Source: Paraphoma chrysanthemicola | Taxonomy: Eukaryota > Ascomycota > Dothideomycetes > Pleosporales > Phaeosphaeriaceae | Length of the DNA stretch: 64,000 bases | Reading direction: 5' to 3' | Assembly: GCA_020744225.1 (NCBI GenBank) | Contig: JAGMWG010000025.1 | Location: 372,001-436,000, forward strand | In this document: positions 11,302-22,479 of the stretch, in pieces | Layout of the letters: every line of letters starts with the position of its first letter | How positions within the stretch are numbered: the first letter of the stretch is position 1 | Notes under the pieces: model-generated | Told to the model about the DNA's origin: nothing | Databases searched by the model: none | The model's input: only the letters and a program-made list of their open reading frames with translations | Translations under genes and position numbers: made by a program

Positions 11302-13140
11302 TTATGGGCCGTTCAAAAATCGGAAGCGCTGTAGCCCAGCGTTTGGATCATCCGAATCTTCCTCATATTCCTGAGAGAAGTCAGGGACCATGGATTCGAA
11401 TTGATTAAGTTCGTCTGTTGCCGCCTCCAACTCATCCGGACCGGCCTCGCAACACGCGGTCCCAGGGAAGAACCGAACCAGATCTTGGGCGGTAGGACGT
11501 TCTACAGGTGCGACACGAGTCATGCTTAGCAGGACATTCAGGTTCTTTGCGTTGAGCGGGGACTTTGGGTCCAGGGCAGATTTCTGAGCTTCGAAAAATG
11601 CACTCAGAGTGTGAACATGATGCTGATATGACGTGTTCGTGTCAGTGCGAAGAAGCGTCTCCATCTGGTGGAACATGGTGTCCTGAGTAGAAGGGCTGGA
11701 CTGGACCCTGAAGTACTGCTCTGCTTGTCTCTGGACCCTGTGGCGTAAGATATGGTCGGCCCCGATACTGTGCAAGGTTGTGAACATCTCCAGAAAGACA
11801 CATCCAAGCGAGAATATGTCGGCAGGAAGTCCGCGGCGATCTTGTTGTACGACCTCCGGAGCAGCATACTGACGGGTAAACTCTGTTTTACCTTCAGTCT
11901 CTACCGCATCTATACTTTGGTAGGATCGAGCGATGCCGAAATCCGAGACATAGACCTTGAAGCAATCCATGTTGGTCCTGTTTGAGTTCTGCGAACCGCA
12001 ATTTCGCACGAGTATGTTTTGTGGCTTGATGTCCATATGCTTGGTCAAGCTCTGATGAATATGCTGAATCGCGCTGCTCAAGCAACCAAAGAATTTGAAA
12101 CACGACAAAGCCATTACTTTCCAACACGCTTCATGCACGGACGCGTGCCGAAGCTGTTGAAGAAAATTGCCAAGATTGTAATCAGCCACTGGCCACAGGA
12201 GTATAGCAAGATCCTTCATCCAAGTATATGTCCCAACAAGACGCACTACATGCGAGTGGTTCAGACGGGAGAGATGAGCGACTTCCTGGGCCGCTTGTTC
12301 TTTTGTGAAGCGTCTACTGGTATAAACAGTTTTGCGTGCGAGAAGTATGCGGCGGCATTTGACACTGTGGACGACCGCCGAGTTGCCCATTCCAAGGGTG
12401 TCTTCAAGGTGGAGAATCTGATTGACTTGCTCGATTTCATGCTTTTCGAACTGAACATGTTGACCTCTCCCAGACCAATTTTGTTCGAGTCTGTAGTCTG
12501 GTAATCTAGCTCCTGATGCCTGGAGCAGTGCAATATATTCGTTGTGCCTTGCATCACGTTAGTGTGTGCGCTTCGTAAAGTCATCTGGAACGAAGTCTTA
12601 CCGCCGCGCCACCAAATCTGGTGTTGAAGTCGGCATAGCCTGATGGCAGGAAGGAGCAGAGTAGTATCGGGTAGGTATCTCTGATTGAGCGGAGTAATAT
12701 ATACTTGCGGCTTGGAGTATACTTGTAATAGCCTCTCTGTGTTGTAGGCGGCCTGTCACGTGCGTCGAGACAACCTCATGTACCTCGACAGCGTTCGTAG
12801 ACCGACTAGACAAACTTCCAGAATGCTTTGAGCTACCATGGTGATACGAAGCCTTGATAAGGGCCTCAATAATTTGAAGTTGCCAAGCGGTGACTCGTTT
12901 ATCGTCCACAACTCTCTCATAGGTCAAGCTCGGACCAGGAAGGTCTCTCAGTTCGATATCAATCTCTTTGGGGTAATCTATGCCAATAGAATCGTCCTCG
13001 AACCAAGCGTCGAAATTCCAACAACGATGAGTCTCCAAAACATCCAGAAATTCAAAACGCTCAACGTCGAAATCGAAACATTCATCAAGATTCCAGAGAT
13101 GTTGAGTTTCCAGGAAATCTGGAATGTCGAGGCACCCCAT
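11302..13140 (-). CDS. Serine/threonine protein kinase with N-terminal extension (594 aa)
   Basis: Two exons on the minus strand: 12602..13140 and 11302..12547, with a 54-nt intron (12548..12601, GTAAGA..CTAAC..AAG). Joining them restores one frame reading ARRHNEYIALLQ across the junction. The kinase domain starts near residue 228. The glycine loop is LGMGNSAVV (231-239), the Lys is in ARKTV (252), the alpha-C Glu is in QEVAHL (268), the catalytic loop is KHMDIKPQNILV (D352, N357), DFG is at 382-384 and APE follows in QYAAPEVV. HRD is replaced by HMD, otherwise all catalytic residues are kept. The roughly 225-residue N-terminal part is acidic and unrecognised; the C-terminal tail is also acidic. 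It lies near a HET gene. The substrate is unknown. A decayed relative of its N-lobe lies at 40339..40620. Confidence 0.88.
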
Positions 13141-13559
13141 CGCTCACGGTCCGGACGTTCACCGCTGCTGTGCTCGTCAATTGTTCATACGCATCGCGTT
13201 GCGCATCCCAAGTGGCGTAGTGGGATCAATGCAGGAACCGTGCATGCTTCAAGTTGACGGTCTTCTGAGAAAATGTCGTCCCTGTGTTGAAAAGACAAGC
13301 TTCGACATTTCACATGGCGATATGCCCCGCTTCGCCACTCTCGCTTCGCTTCACCGGTCATGCATATCAGCACTCCGCCACTATGCGCGACCCTTGGCTA
13401 GCAGAAGCCCTCGCTTGAAAGATCTCGAGCACGCTGGCGTCCAATTGAAATTTGTATGTAGAATCTTTCTGATAAGTAGCAAGAACCTACATGGCAACAA
13501 TTGGGCCGCTCAAACATCCGCAAGCATTGCGTATACCTTCACGCATGTCTACAAACGTT
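13141..13559. other. Intergenic stretch, kinase promoter and RAD4 3' flank
   Basis: About 0.42 kb holding the upstream region of the minus-strand kinase and the 3' flank of the minus-strand RAD4 gene. No gene or clear motif is seen. Confidence 0.5.
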
Positions 13560-16500
13560 CTAACTCTTCGCCTTCCCACGTCCCCTCCCTCTAGCCCTCC
13601 CACTCCCACTGTTCCCACCTCTCCCAGCCTTCTTCTTCGGCGACGCTCGATCCGTCAAGTCCGTCAAGTCCGTCTCGCCATCACTTCCCTCTGCAAAGAA
13701 GTGGCTCTTAACCTGCGCATCGCTCTTGCGCGCAGCCTTGCGCTTCGGAGCTGAGCGCGTAGACAGCGGCGGCGTTGGCGGATCTAACGTCGGTTCGGAC
13801 AGCGCGGACTCGTCTTCATCTTCGTCGGACGAGTCGGCGAGGAGGGACTTGCGGTTGCGTGTTGATGCGGGCGTGGCTTTCCCAGCGCGACCTCGAGCTC
13901 GGCCGCGTGTAGTCTGAGACGCGGCGGACTTCCGGTGCGAAGATGGCTTTGAAAGCCCATTATCTTCCGTGTCGTCAGCTTGGTCAATGTCCATGTCTTC
14001 GCCTGCGCTGGAAGCGTCGCTAATTTCTTCAACAGGCTGTTGAAGTGCGGATGTCAGGGAGATGGGTGTTTGGTATGACGATTCGGCAACAGGCGTTCTC
14101 GTCTCAAGTTCTTCCTCGCCATGGTCAATCGTGAGGTCACCATGGTCTGGATCTTCTTGGCTAGCTGCGAAGAAGCCTCCCGCCATGTCCTCATCGTTTG
14201 CTAGGTAGGCCGGCGACTGTCGGGCAGACCTAGGTTCAGGAGGACCATCATCGCGCAAGAAGCCGCCCTCAAAGTCATCCTGGTTCTGAAATACCTCCCA
14301 CTCGGAGTTCTTCTCTTTGCTTTTGGTCTTGGGCGCAGGCTCGGGCTGTTTAACAGGTAACTCGACATCTTCGCCATACTCTGCTTTCATGCGCTCGACG
14401 ATGCGCAACCCACTCATAAACTTTCTCCACAAGCCTAGGACCAGCTTCTCCCGTTTCTCGGCTTCTTTTCTTGCTTTCTCAGCCTCTTCAATCTCCCAAG
14501 CATCAATAACAATGTCCTCATGCTCAGCTGCGACCACGACACCAGTCAAGATAGGCACAGCACGTTGCTTGCCAAACTCAAAGCCCGTACATGCTTCGGC
14601 ATGGTCAATATTCAGCTTCCGACATATGCGTGCAAGACCCTTGAGCGGAATGTGTACTGCACCCTTTGGTACCATGGTAGGAACGTAGACGTCGATGTTG
14701 TTAAATGTATTGCGAGGTATGATGCCGTTGACGATTGGAGGTGGGATGATCCAGTCAGTCTGAGCACGCGAGTAAAGTCCCTGCTTTGGCTTCACGCCTT
14801 CATCGCGCTCGCGCTCTTCAATTTCGCGCTTGCGCGTCACCGTCACGGCGCGTATTGGCACGAACTTGAGCGGCTGCTGGCCCTCCTTGACTTCTCTCCC
14901 CTCCTTGTGCCACGACTCGACAGTCTTGCAATTGACAATGTCCTTGCGGCGGTACACTGGTTCAGACTTTTCCTTATCCCCTTTGCCTGTAACAAAGTGG
15001 CGCACAATCTTCGCAGCTGGCTTGAGTGCCTCCTCACGACGTAGGTGCCGTTCTAAGACGTACTCGGAAGAGTTCTTATAGCCCTGCAGTGACTCTTTGC
15101 CACCTTCTTCGTCCATTTCTTTCTTTTTGTCGGGTTCTGCAGGCACAAGATCGCCTTCCTCTTCGACTTCATCCCAGGGCTGTCGTTTGTTATGGGGCCG
15201 TGCATATGGTCGCATGAGCGACTTGAACCAGTCCCACTCTTCCCATCTCTTGACTTTGCCCCGCCTGTTATGAATTGGGATTCTCTCGATTGGCATACGG
15301 AAGCCTTTCGTCCTACCGGGCCATTGTCGCTTTGGTAGGTATCTTGTGGTGACATCTTTGGCAGTACCATCAGATGAGAAAGCAATAAGGTACGCAAGAA
15401 CCTGTTTTGCCTTGTCGGCAGCTGCACCGCGAGCGTAAAAGTCTTGGAGCTTGTCAGGCGCGGACGGACTTGCAATAATTGCACGAGGTAATGGAGAAAC
15501 TGAGACGGGTGTATGAGTCAAGTGTGAGATCGCTTCTGTCCAGTAAGTTGGGTAAGGAAGCTCCTCGCTGTAATTGCGCCTCTTCGGAGACTTCTTCGCT
15601 GGCTTCGCATCGTCTGTATCTGACGAGATAGAGATGACGCTGCTGAGGTCACTGTCTTCAGCCAGGTCAATAACAACGGAGCCTTGCTTGTTCCGTGTTG
15701 CAGCACGCTGAGGTAATTTCCCTTTGGAAGGCGTTTCTTGTGCTGGGGTAGGCTCCGCCAGATCTTTTGGCGCATCTTTCAGCTTGTCCAAGTTCTTAGG
15801 CTTGCCTTCTTCAGCTTGACTGAAACCAAAGCCTGCAGGCTGCAGGCTGACAACCATGCGAGCCTCGATGCCGAGACCACGCAACAAGGCTGTGAAAAGC
15901 TGCTCACCCACATCTCTGCTGCCTTCGCATTTGCGAGCCACTTCACGGAAGCTTTCGAGATCCTCGATGCGCTCTCCAAAAGTGTCTGCATGCCTAGGCG
16001 ATTGTCTCCAAGCATTGATCTCAGCCTCTAGAGAAGTTGGTGATAAATAACCGCGCTTGCGTAGGCTTGGCGCGGTGATCTTGAACTTGGATTTCCAATA
16101 CGCAGCAAGGTACCTCAGTAGTCTCATAAGAGGGTCGCCGGCGGACAGATTGGGTGTGTTCGACTCAAGTGGCTCAGATGTGGCGCCCCAGTCCCGAGCA
16201 TTCCTATCACTCTTAGCCGTGCTTTTCGCCTTAGACTGGGCTGACTTTTTGGCCTTCTCTTCTGCTAACTGGTGCTTGCTCTGGGCGGTCTCATAGACCT
16301 TGACGCCTTTTTTGCCACTCTCTTTCCATGTTCCTTTCTTGTCACTGACGTCTTTGGTGGAGGTTTTGGGAGCGTCCCGACGCTGTGCGATGGTACGGCT
16401 TCGTCCATCCTTGATGCCTGCATCTCTCCAGTATCGATCCAGCTCACTCCAGCAGCCAGATGACAAGCTCTCGACCAGTGTGGTCTGGACCTGCTTGTCC

Positions 16501-17048
16501 TGTATCCATGCATTCCTCATGAGATTGTGGAACATCAAGCATTGCATATGCATACAGTGCGTAGCGTTCCGTATCTCCCGCTGTATCTTCGAAGGCCCCT
16601 TCTTCCCGTCAGCCTTGGTATCGAACGCTGTTCTCGGCGCGGCAGAGAGCGTCAGGGCAATGTCGCCTGAGATGACCGGTGTAGGTCCATGGTCTTGCTT
16701 CGTGTGGTGATGGCCTCCCAGTGCGTCTTCCCAGTCATCATCTACGCTTTCGTCACCCTCATCTCCGGTCTCGTCTTTCCCTATCCCTTTCCCTTTGCTT
16801 AGCGGAACATCTTCAAATTCATCGTCGCTGCTTTCTGGCTCGGAAAGTTCGCTGTCGTCATCGTCCTGTTCGAGGAAGGCTTTCGTCTGCGAAAGGGTGC
16901 GCTTAACCTTCGGCGCAGTGTCTAGGGTTTGAAAGACGGATTCCTTCGTGCGACGTGTAGCCGGCTTTGCCGCACGGGTGCGCTTTGGTGGTGGCTCTGC
17001 TTTTGGCGAGTCAGATCGTAGGCGCTTCCGCGACAATATCGGCGGCAT
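13560..17048 (-). CDS. RAD4: DNA repair protein Rad4 (XPC homologue), 1162 aa
   Basis: Single-exon gene for the damage-recognition factor of global-genome nucleotide excision repair, which works in the nucleus with Rad23 and recruits TFIIH. After a basic, then acidic, disordered N-terminus, a diverged transglutaminase fold runs from about residue 160 (RNATHCMHMQCLMFHNLMRN) to about 640, interrupted by Lys-rich insertions. The three beta-hairpin domains follow: BHD1 near 655-710 (SSEYVLERHLRREE.., VESWHKEGREV), BHD2 near 712-772 (LYSRAQTDWIIPP), BHD3 near 775-850 (PRNTFNNIDVYVP, CTGFEFG). A long, low-complexity C-terminal tail ends in Gly/Arg repeats. It is longer than yeast Rad4, as is usual in filamentous fungi. 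The start is the MPPILSRKR Met, directly followed by an NLS-like stretch. Confidence 0.95.
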   Translation of the reverse strand: MPPILSRKRLRSDSPKAEPPPKRTRAAKPATRRTKESVFQTLDTAPKVKRTLSQTKAFLEQDDDDSELSEPESSDDEFEDVPLSKGKGIGKDETGDEGDESVDDDWEDALGGHHHTKQDHGPTPVISGDIALTLSAAPRTAFDTKADGKKGPSKIQREIRNATHCMHMQCLMFHNLMRNAWIQDKQVQTTLVESLSSGCWSELDRYWRDAGIKDGRSRTIAQRRDAPKTSTKDVSDKKGTWKESGKKGVKVYETAQSKHQLAEEKAKKSAQSKAKSTAKSDRNARDWGATSEPLESNTPNLSAGDPLMRLLRYLAAYWKSKFKITAPSLRKRGYLSPTSLEAEINAWRQSPRHADTFGERIEDLESFREVARKCEGSRDVGEQLFTALLRGLGIEARMVVSLQPAGFGFSQAEEGKPKNLDKLKDAPKDLAEPTPAQETPSKGKLPQRAATRNKQGSVVIDLAEDSDLSSVISISSDTDDAKPAKKSPKRRNYSEELPYPTYWTEAISHLTHTPVSVSPLPRAIIASPSAPDKLQDFYARGAAADKAKQVLAYLIAFSSDGTAKDVTTRYLPKRQWPGRTKGFRMPIERIPIHNRRGKVKRWEEWDWFKSLMRPYARPHNKRQPWDEVEEEGDLVPAEPDKKKEMDEEGGKESLQGYKNSSEYVLERHLRREEALKPAAKIVRHFVTGKGDKEKSEPVYRRKDIVNCKTVESWHKEGREVKEGQQPLKFVPIRAVTVTRKREIEERERDEGVKPKQGLYSRAQTDWIIPPPIVNGIIPRNTFNNIDVYVPTMVPKGAVHIPLKGLARICRKLNIDHAEACTGFEFGKQRAVPILTGVVVAAEHEDIVIDAWEIEEAEKARKEAEKREKLVLGLWRKFMSGLRIVERMKAEYGEDVELPVKQPEPAPKTKSKEKNSEWEVFQNQDDFEGGFLRDDGPPEPRSARQSPAYLANDEDMAGGFFAASQEDPDHGDLTIDHGEEELETRTPVAESSYQTPISLTSALQQPVEEISDASSAGEDMDIDQADDTEDNGLSKPSSHRKSAASQTTRGRARGRAGKATPASTRNRKSLLADSSDEDEDESALSEPTLDPPTPPLSTRSAPKRKAARKSDAQVKSHFFAEGSDGETDLTDLTDRASPKKKAGRGGNSGSGRARGRGRGKAKS

Positions 17049-19103
17049 CGTGGCCTTGATTTTTTGTTATTGTTCCATATGAACTGACTGTGGGTTTTGT
17101 TCCATGAGTAAATGGGGAACACCACTGGTGGAGTGATGACGCAGTTTCCCCTGCCAAATTCCGATGGCGCGGAACCATCGAACTGGAGATCGCGCTGGGG
17201 CCACACCGCGCAGACGCGTGGAGATGCAACGCGCTGTCACGAGCGTCAACACTTCATCTTCTTCCAGAATAACCATTCTAGGCATCACTATTGCCCTGGT
17301 CTCCTTGCGCATATGCTAGAGATGCCTGTCCAGACACCACCTCATGTCTCACTTGCATGTTTGGCTGTGCCTGGGCTACGCTCCTCAATTTTCAAGACGC
17401 TAAGAACCAAAATGACCGTCTGGATATCCCTTACCAGTGGGTTCATGTTACTACTTGGATCATAAGACTGCTTCTCAACCTATGATTTGTGCTCTTGGTC
17501 TTCGGGCTGAGGCGTTGCACAACACCATGTCGGGTGGGCGGCCTCTACCATGTTATGTTGCTGCCTGATCTCCACTCGCCCTCTATCCGATGCCGCTGTT
17601 GGGGCTGTGTGCAGGCTCACTGAGTGGAACAACGGCCAAACATATGAAGCTTATGCACTCTAATCACAGTGGTACCGAGTTGCCCTGTCTCGGGTTGGAC
17701 CGTTTTATTGACCGCCCTGGGCGATGAGGCCGCCCTGAACGTGTCACCATCATCAGGCTGAACATCTCAGCCCAATGACGAGAAGCGATAGCCGCACACT
17801 TGGACAGAACAGTCTCAAGCGCTCCGCTGTGCATCTATCCACGATGATAATAATGGAACACGGAAGACGGAACAGGCTGCCTTGTTGCTTTGATGACTCG
17901 ATTTATGCACAGCTGTGCCAACAGGCTGAGGCGGAAACTGAAGGGTGTATACAATATATCTTCACCACTTCCCCGAGCGTGCAGCCGTAGCTGTCATCTC
18001 TGCCAAGCTTTGTTCCACTATCTTGACACAAATTTTGTTCACCTGAAATCAACCAGCAGTGCAAGATCCTGCAATGCCACCGAAAGAGCTCAAACGCAAC
18101 GATCACCGCCATCAGCCGTGGATACTCCGTGCTGCTCCACACTGATTCCAATGTTTCTGGTGAACTGCTCGAACATCGCTCTCGGCTGCGCGCTCAGATG
18201 TGAGCAGGAAACCAGCAGTATGGTACAAGTCCGCCAACGACGAGGCGGGCTGGCGGCTACGCGTGAACACGTGAGCAACTCAAGAAATCATGCAGTCAGT
18301 TTACAACAACAAGCCAATTTGGAGTACAATCCTGTCTGAAGAATATGAATATTCATATGAACAGAAAGAGAGTCAAAGATTATGATACAGATTTTGCACT
18401 TCCAAAGTCACGGGCTTGGTTGAGCCGCAACTTCCCCTCCCGGTTGTCTCGAAACGGATTGGCGCAAGGATGGTGGGTTGCGCATCCCTTGATCGTGCAC
18501 GCCCGCCAACGTTTGTTTCTACCTCACTGCTACACATTTGCACACCTTCATCGCAGCAAAACTGCACATTCATCACTGCTAACCCGTAGAATTGACAAAA
18601 TTGCAGCAGCAGAGCCGCTAAACACGATGCCACCAGAAAGTGCACAGCCACTTGCTGAGAGGCCTCACATAGCACCCTCAGGCACCAGCCGCGTCCTTCA
18701 TCCTCGACGAGTGCTGCGACCTTTCGCCCTCCACCACTTTTTTTCCTGCACACTTCCCACCACTATTCGGCGCTCCCTCTGCCCTTCTATTACTCATACA
18801 CCCCATTGTCTTACGCTTCGCATCCTTTTTGCACTTATCCTCTTGTCATCTTCAACACTCTATTCTTAGGCACCCAAGTGCACTTACTACTCACTTGTCG
18901 TCACCCAAGCGCGGACACAATCGAGCGGAAACCAGTCGCGATCGAGTCTCATACAGTCCTGCGAGTACTTCCAGGCTATAGGATCACCGAGCTACTGCAC
19001 TACCTCTTTGTGTTCGCCCGTAAGTGGCAGCCAGTCGAGCATGCAGATGCTACTACTTCTTGCTGTGCTAGTCTTACTAGAGCCAGCGGCAGCAAGCTCA
19101 GCC
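17049..19103. other. Intergenic stretch upstream of RAD4 and C2H2 factor
   Basis: About 2 kb between divergently oriented genes. The 600 nt before the C2H2 gene are C/T-rich and look like a fungal promoter and long 5' leader. Open frames here (for example 18345..18869) have biased, non-protein-like composition and are not called. Confidence 0.5.
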
Positions 19104-20072
19104 ATGGACAATTCCATGCCGGCGGCTGCAATGGATTACTTCTACCCAGAGGCCGAGGGCATGCTTAGCCCTTGGTGCCAATTCTGCGCGATTCCTTTCC
19201 ACACTTGCATCCACGCAACTGTAAGATCCATTGACGACTGCACGCCAGGGTCCAGCTAATGAGACTACTTAGGCTCCTTACGCTGCTGCTCGTATGCTTC
19301 AATACAGCCAACAATCGTTCCACGCTCCTCTGCCCGACCCGAACCAGATGACCATCGAGGATCTTGAACCTCTCCTCGCCTACGTCACTGCCCACGACCT
19401 CCAAGAGCCACTCCAGCAGCCACTCATGAATGACAATGTGCAATGCTTCGATGCGAACGAGACGACAGTTCAACCAGCGACAGTGCAGGCGCACATCGAA
19501 GACACATACACACCTGGCGATCGTCTAGATGAGAAAAGGGTAGCTGCGTCACCGCGGTCACCTAATAGGCGTCAGGCCCCCCGCCGTCGAGGCTATCCAT
19601 GTGACCACGAGGGATGTGACAGGGCTTTCGATCGCGCGTGTGAGCTGAAGTAAGTGACCCTCGCTTTCCTAGCCTTCAATCCAGCTGGTCGGGTGGGTTG
19701 CTTGAGGCATAGGTGTGTTCAACCACGTCATCCACCATCTCCCTCCAAGTGGAGAAGTTGCACTCACGTCGTCGCGCATCCAATGGTTGTCCTCCAATGT
19801 CCGTGCTGACTAGTATCTGCAGTCGCCATCGCAAAACTCACCTCGTTCGTTCTGAGCGGCCTCACCGTTGCGACATCTGCCACGAAGGCTTCCTCTATCC
19901 CAAGGATCTGTCTCGCCATCAAACAACGCACGTCGAGCATCGATCAACTCAAACGACATACTACTGCCCCCATCCGGGGTGCAATGGTCGTGTAGGCTTC
20001 TCGCGTCGTGATAATTTGCTGCGCCATCAGCGCAAGCAACATCGCATCCCGATCGTCGCCACTGCCGCGTAA
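19104..20072 (+). CDS. C2H2 zinc-finger transcription factor, 247 aa
   Basis: Three exons: 19104..19220, 19273..19649 and 19823..20072, with introns of 52 and 173 nt. The start is a GCCATGG context. The second intron falls inside the first zinc finger; splicing joins CELN to RHRKTH and gives a perfect C-x4-C-x12-H-x3-H finger (about residues 148-171). Finger 2 (HRCDICHEGF..H-x3-H, about 180-202) and finger 3 (CPHPGC..RRDNLLRHQRKQH, about 213-238) follow, with the last ending nine residues before the stop. The N-terminal half is acidic and Pro/Gln-rich, as in activation domains. This is a nuclear DNA-binding protein. The target genes and orthologue are unknown. An in-frame alternative Met upstream (19008) would add a hydrophobic stretch unlikely in such a factor. 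Confidence 0.85.
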
Positions 20073-21221
20073 GCCATTCACACCAGAGCTCACATCGTTG
20101 TTTCTCTTCGTCTTCATCGGTAATATCTTGAGGCTACACTCGGAGCTTGCTGCTACCGTCAGTTGACAATCGCAGTGGCCCTAACTGTTGCCACCCAAGT
20201 ATATGGCGGCGAGGAAACATCGATGCCGACTCTGGTGCAGGCCACCTTCATTAGTCGGTACCTCAACGACGGAGAGCATGACTTGCAATCATCCTCTCAT
20301 CGTCCGGCGCAGTCTGGCACTGCTGCCAGGCATCTGTGAAGGACATGTCCCTGTCTCCAACAGTTTCATCTTCCTCTATTTCATTGGCCTCTTTCTCTCC
20401 CCTTCATTACGACATCATGGCTCGGTCTGCTCTTCAATCGCAAAGTAATACCCCCACATCATCGGCGCTGTCTAGCGCCGCTGGTACTCTCCCAGGCTTC
20501 GCGCCTTGTTCATCGCATGCATCGCATGGTCCCTGTTGTGCCGATTAGGTGCGATAGCGAAAAAGTTGATCTTTCTTGGTGGCTTTTCTTTCAGACTGGC
20601 AGTCCTTACGGGCGTTCTATGGGCATAGGATATATCATATGGGACGTTATACTATCGGCTGTAACACATTGTTACTCCATTAAAACATTTGCTGTAGCTT
20701 GCTACTTCACCGGGTAGCAAGTCTACGGGGCGGGGGAATTTTTAACCACAATTTAATCATAGAGGAAACAAATATGGTGATGCAACGCATCTTATTTCGC
20801 TCAACTCATTCCGCCGTTCCAAATTATAGATGGCGTACATTCCCAGCATTATAATGCTACCACCGAATCAATCTAAGCCTTACACAGACACCCACCCTCT
20901 ACACCCTGACACCATTAGTTCAATACTCAAAATTATTCATCCACATTCAAAAGCCAGTCCGTCACAATGACACCTAGCCACACTCGCTCATGCTGCAGCT
21001 CTTGCGTTGTATGAGCAGCTCAGTCAGAACATGTCTCGGTGTAACGTTGCTAGTAGTGCAGATAGTCGGGACATAGCTCGATGCCGTGAACAATCGTGGA
21101 AAGAGCCTCGTCAGATGTTGCGTGCCAAGATACGACTTTTGTGCCGCGAGAACAGGCTTGAGGATCTGAACACGGCAGAGAATAACGAAACTGTTGCGAG
21201 ACATTCAGCATAACAGCCATA
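20073..21221. other. Intergenic stretch after C2H2 factor
   Basis: About 1.15 kb between convergent genes. It becomes A/T-rich after 20700 and contains only short unrelated frames. It probably holds 3' UTRs; nothing else is seen. Confidence 0.5.
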
Positions 21222-21797
21222 TCACCTGTCCACTCCATCTCTATTTTCGGACTCTAAGACATCATCATGGATCCGGTTTGGGCACTCGAGCCATGTAGCA
21301 TCCTCACCATACCCTTTCAGCTTCCTTGTCATTGCCTCGTTGACCTGCACGGGTTGAAAACCATGTCTACTCCAGAACGGGGGTGTACCGTATACAGAAA
21401 CGAGACCAATTGACGCATATGGTTTTGCGATCGCGAGAAGTTTCTCGATACATTGCTGCGCGTAGCCACGGCCCTGAAACTCTGGCAAGATGGCAACGTC
21501 GTGGATGTAATACTGATCCGTATCCGGAGGGATTTGGTTGAGGAGAGTATCTAGCGCTGGTGGCTGCTGATACTTGATAGGATGCGATACAGCGTAGCCG
21601 CAAAGTTTCCTGGTTGTGATGCTCTCAAGAGTTAAGCAGCCTTCGGGGAAGAGGTTTACGCGTTCGGCGAAAACGTCATGGCTTTCTGGCAGATCGGTGT
21701 GGATCTGGTCTGCTATTTGGATGAGGCTTTCGATGTCTGATGGCAGCAGATTGCGCCATTTGGCCCCGATTTTCGCGGATGTTGTTGACTCTGGCAT
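21222..21797 (-). CDS. GNAT-family N-acetyltransferase, 191 aa
   Basis: Single-exon gene encoding a compact acetyltransferase that would transfer acetyl from acetyl-CoA to an amine. The first ATG in the frame gives MPESTTSAKIG. The GNAT core is clear: a beta4 strand YYIHDVAILPEF leads into the acetyl-CoA pyrophosphate loop QGRGYA (the Q/R-x-x-G-x-A motif), then a helix QQCIEKLLAIAKPY, and a later PPFWSRHGFQPV block matching the motif-B YEKxGF position. Its length is normal for a single-domain GNAT. No targeting signal is visible, so it is likely cytosolic. The substrate cannot be told from sequence. Confidence 0.88.
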   Translation of the reverse strand: MPESTTSAKIGAKWRNLLPSDIESLIQIADQIHTDLPESHDVFAERVNLFPEGCLTLESITTRKLCGYAVSHPIKYQQPPALDTLLNQIPPDTDQYYIHDVAILPEFQGRGYAQQCIEKLLAIAKPYASIGLVSVYGTPPFWSRHGFQPVQVNEAMTRKLKGYGEDATWLECPNRIHDDVLESENRDGVDR

Positions 21798-22479
21798 GGG
21801 CAACCTTGGAGCAGAACGCGTCTAGAGTCAGATTGGTGTGATGTGAGAGATCTTGCGGAGCGCCTGCAGATTATTGGACCTGTATAGGAGCTCGATGTTT
21901 GTAATAGATTGCGAGAGTACCGAACTTTCCATCAAATTGTTGATGAGAGTGTTTGCCTGGTCGTTGTTGAAGCGCGCTTCGAAGTTGTTGCTGCCCCGCA
22001 TCGAGACCCGCATCAAGACCCTTAAAGTGCAACCCCTCAACATCGTCGCGATGCGCGTAAGCATCACCAGCAGAACGGTGAACATCATTAATGGCCCTAA
22101 AACATAAGGTGAAGCCTTTGTGCGGCAACATCCTTCATACAGGAGGTTCGGGACGTTTCTTACCGAGCAAGAACCCCCACTCGAGCTAATTGTTGGGCGC
22201 ATCGCTCAGCGGGGCATCTTGTCGACGCGATATACGCAATTATCCCGCCATTTGCAGTCAAATCCCAGCCAACACGGTGCTGCGGGCTAGTTGGCTGTAT
22301 CCATTCTTCCGCGTGATGGGACAATTTCTGCAGCAAATACATAATGCCCGAGGCCGGTATGACGGCCGGGAGCTGCAGCAATGATTTACTTAAGACGCAG
22401 CATCCCGCAAGTGACTTCTCGACTTAACACACTCCGTCATACCCCTCTCTACAAACCTCAAAAATCATTTCAGATCAGA
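21798..22479. other. Divergent promoter region (GNAT / aldo-keto reductase)
   Basis: About 0.68 kb between divergently transcribed genes. Overlapping open frames near 21830-22200 on both strands lack a recognisable domain. A C/A-rich leader with no TATA box precedes the reductase ATG. Confidence 0.5.

Noticed and set aside
18345..18869. 174-codon frame upstream of the C2H2 factor
   Set aside because: The translation is Leu/Ser/His-rich without a domain, matches a C/T-rich promoter read in one frame, and has no splice support.
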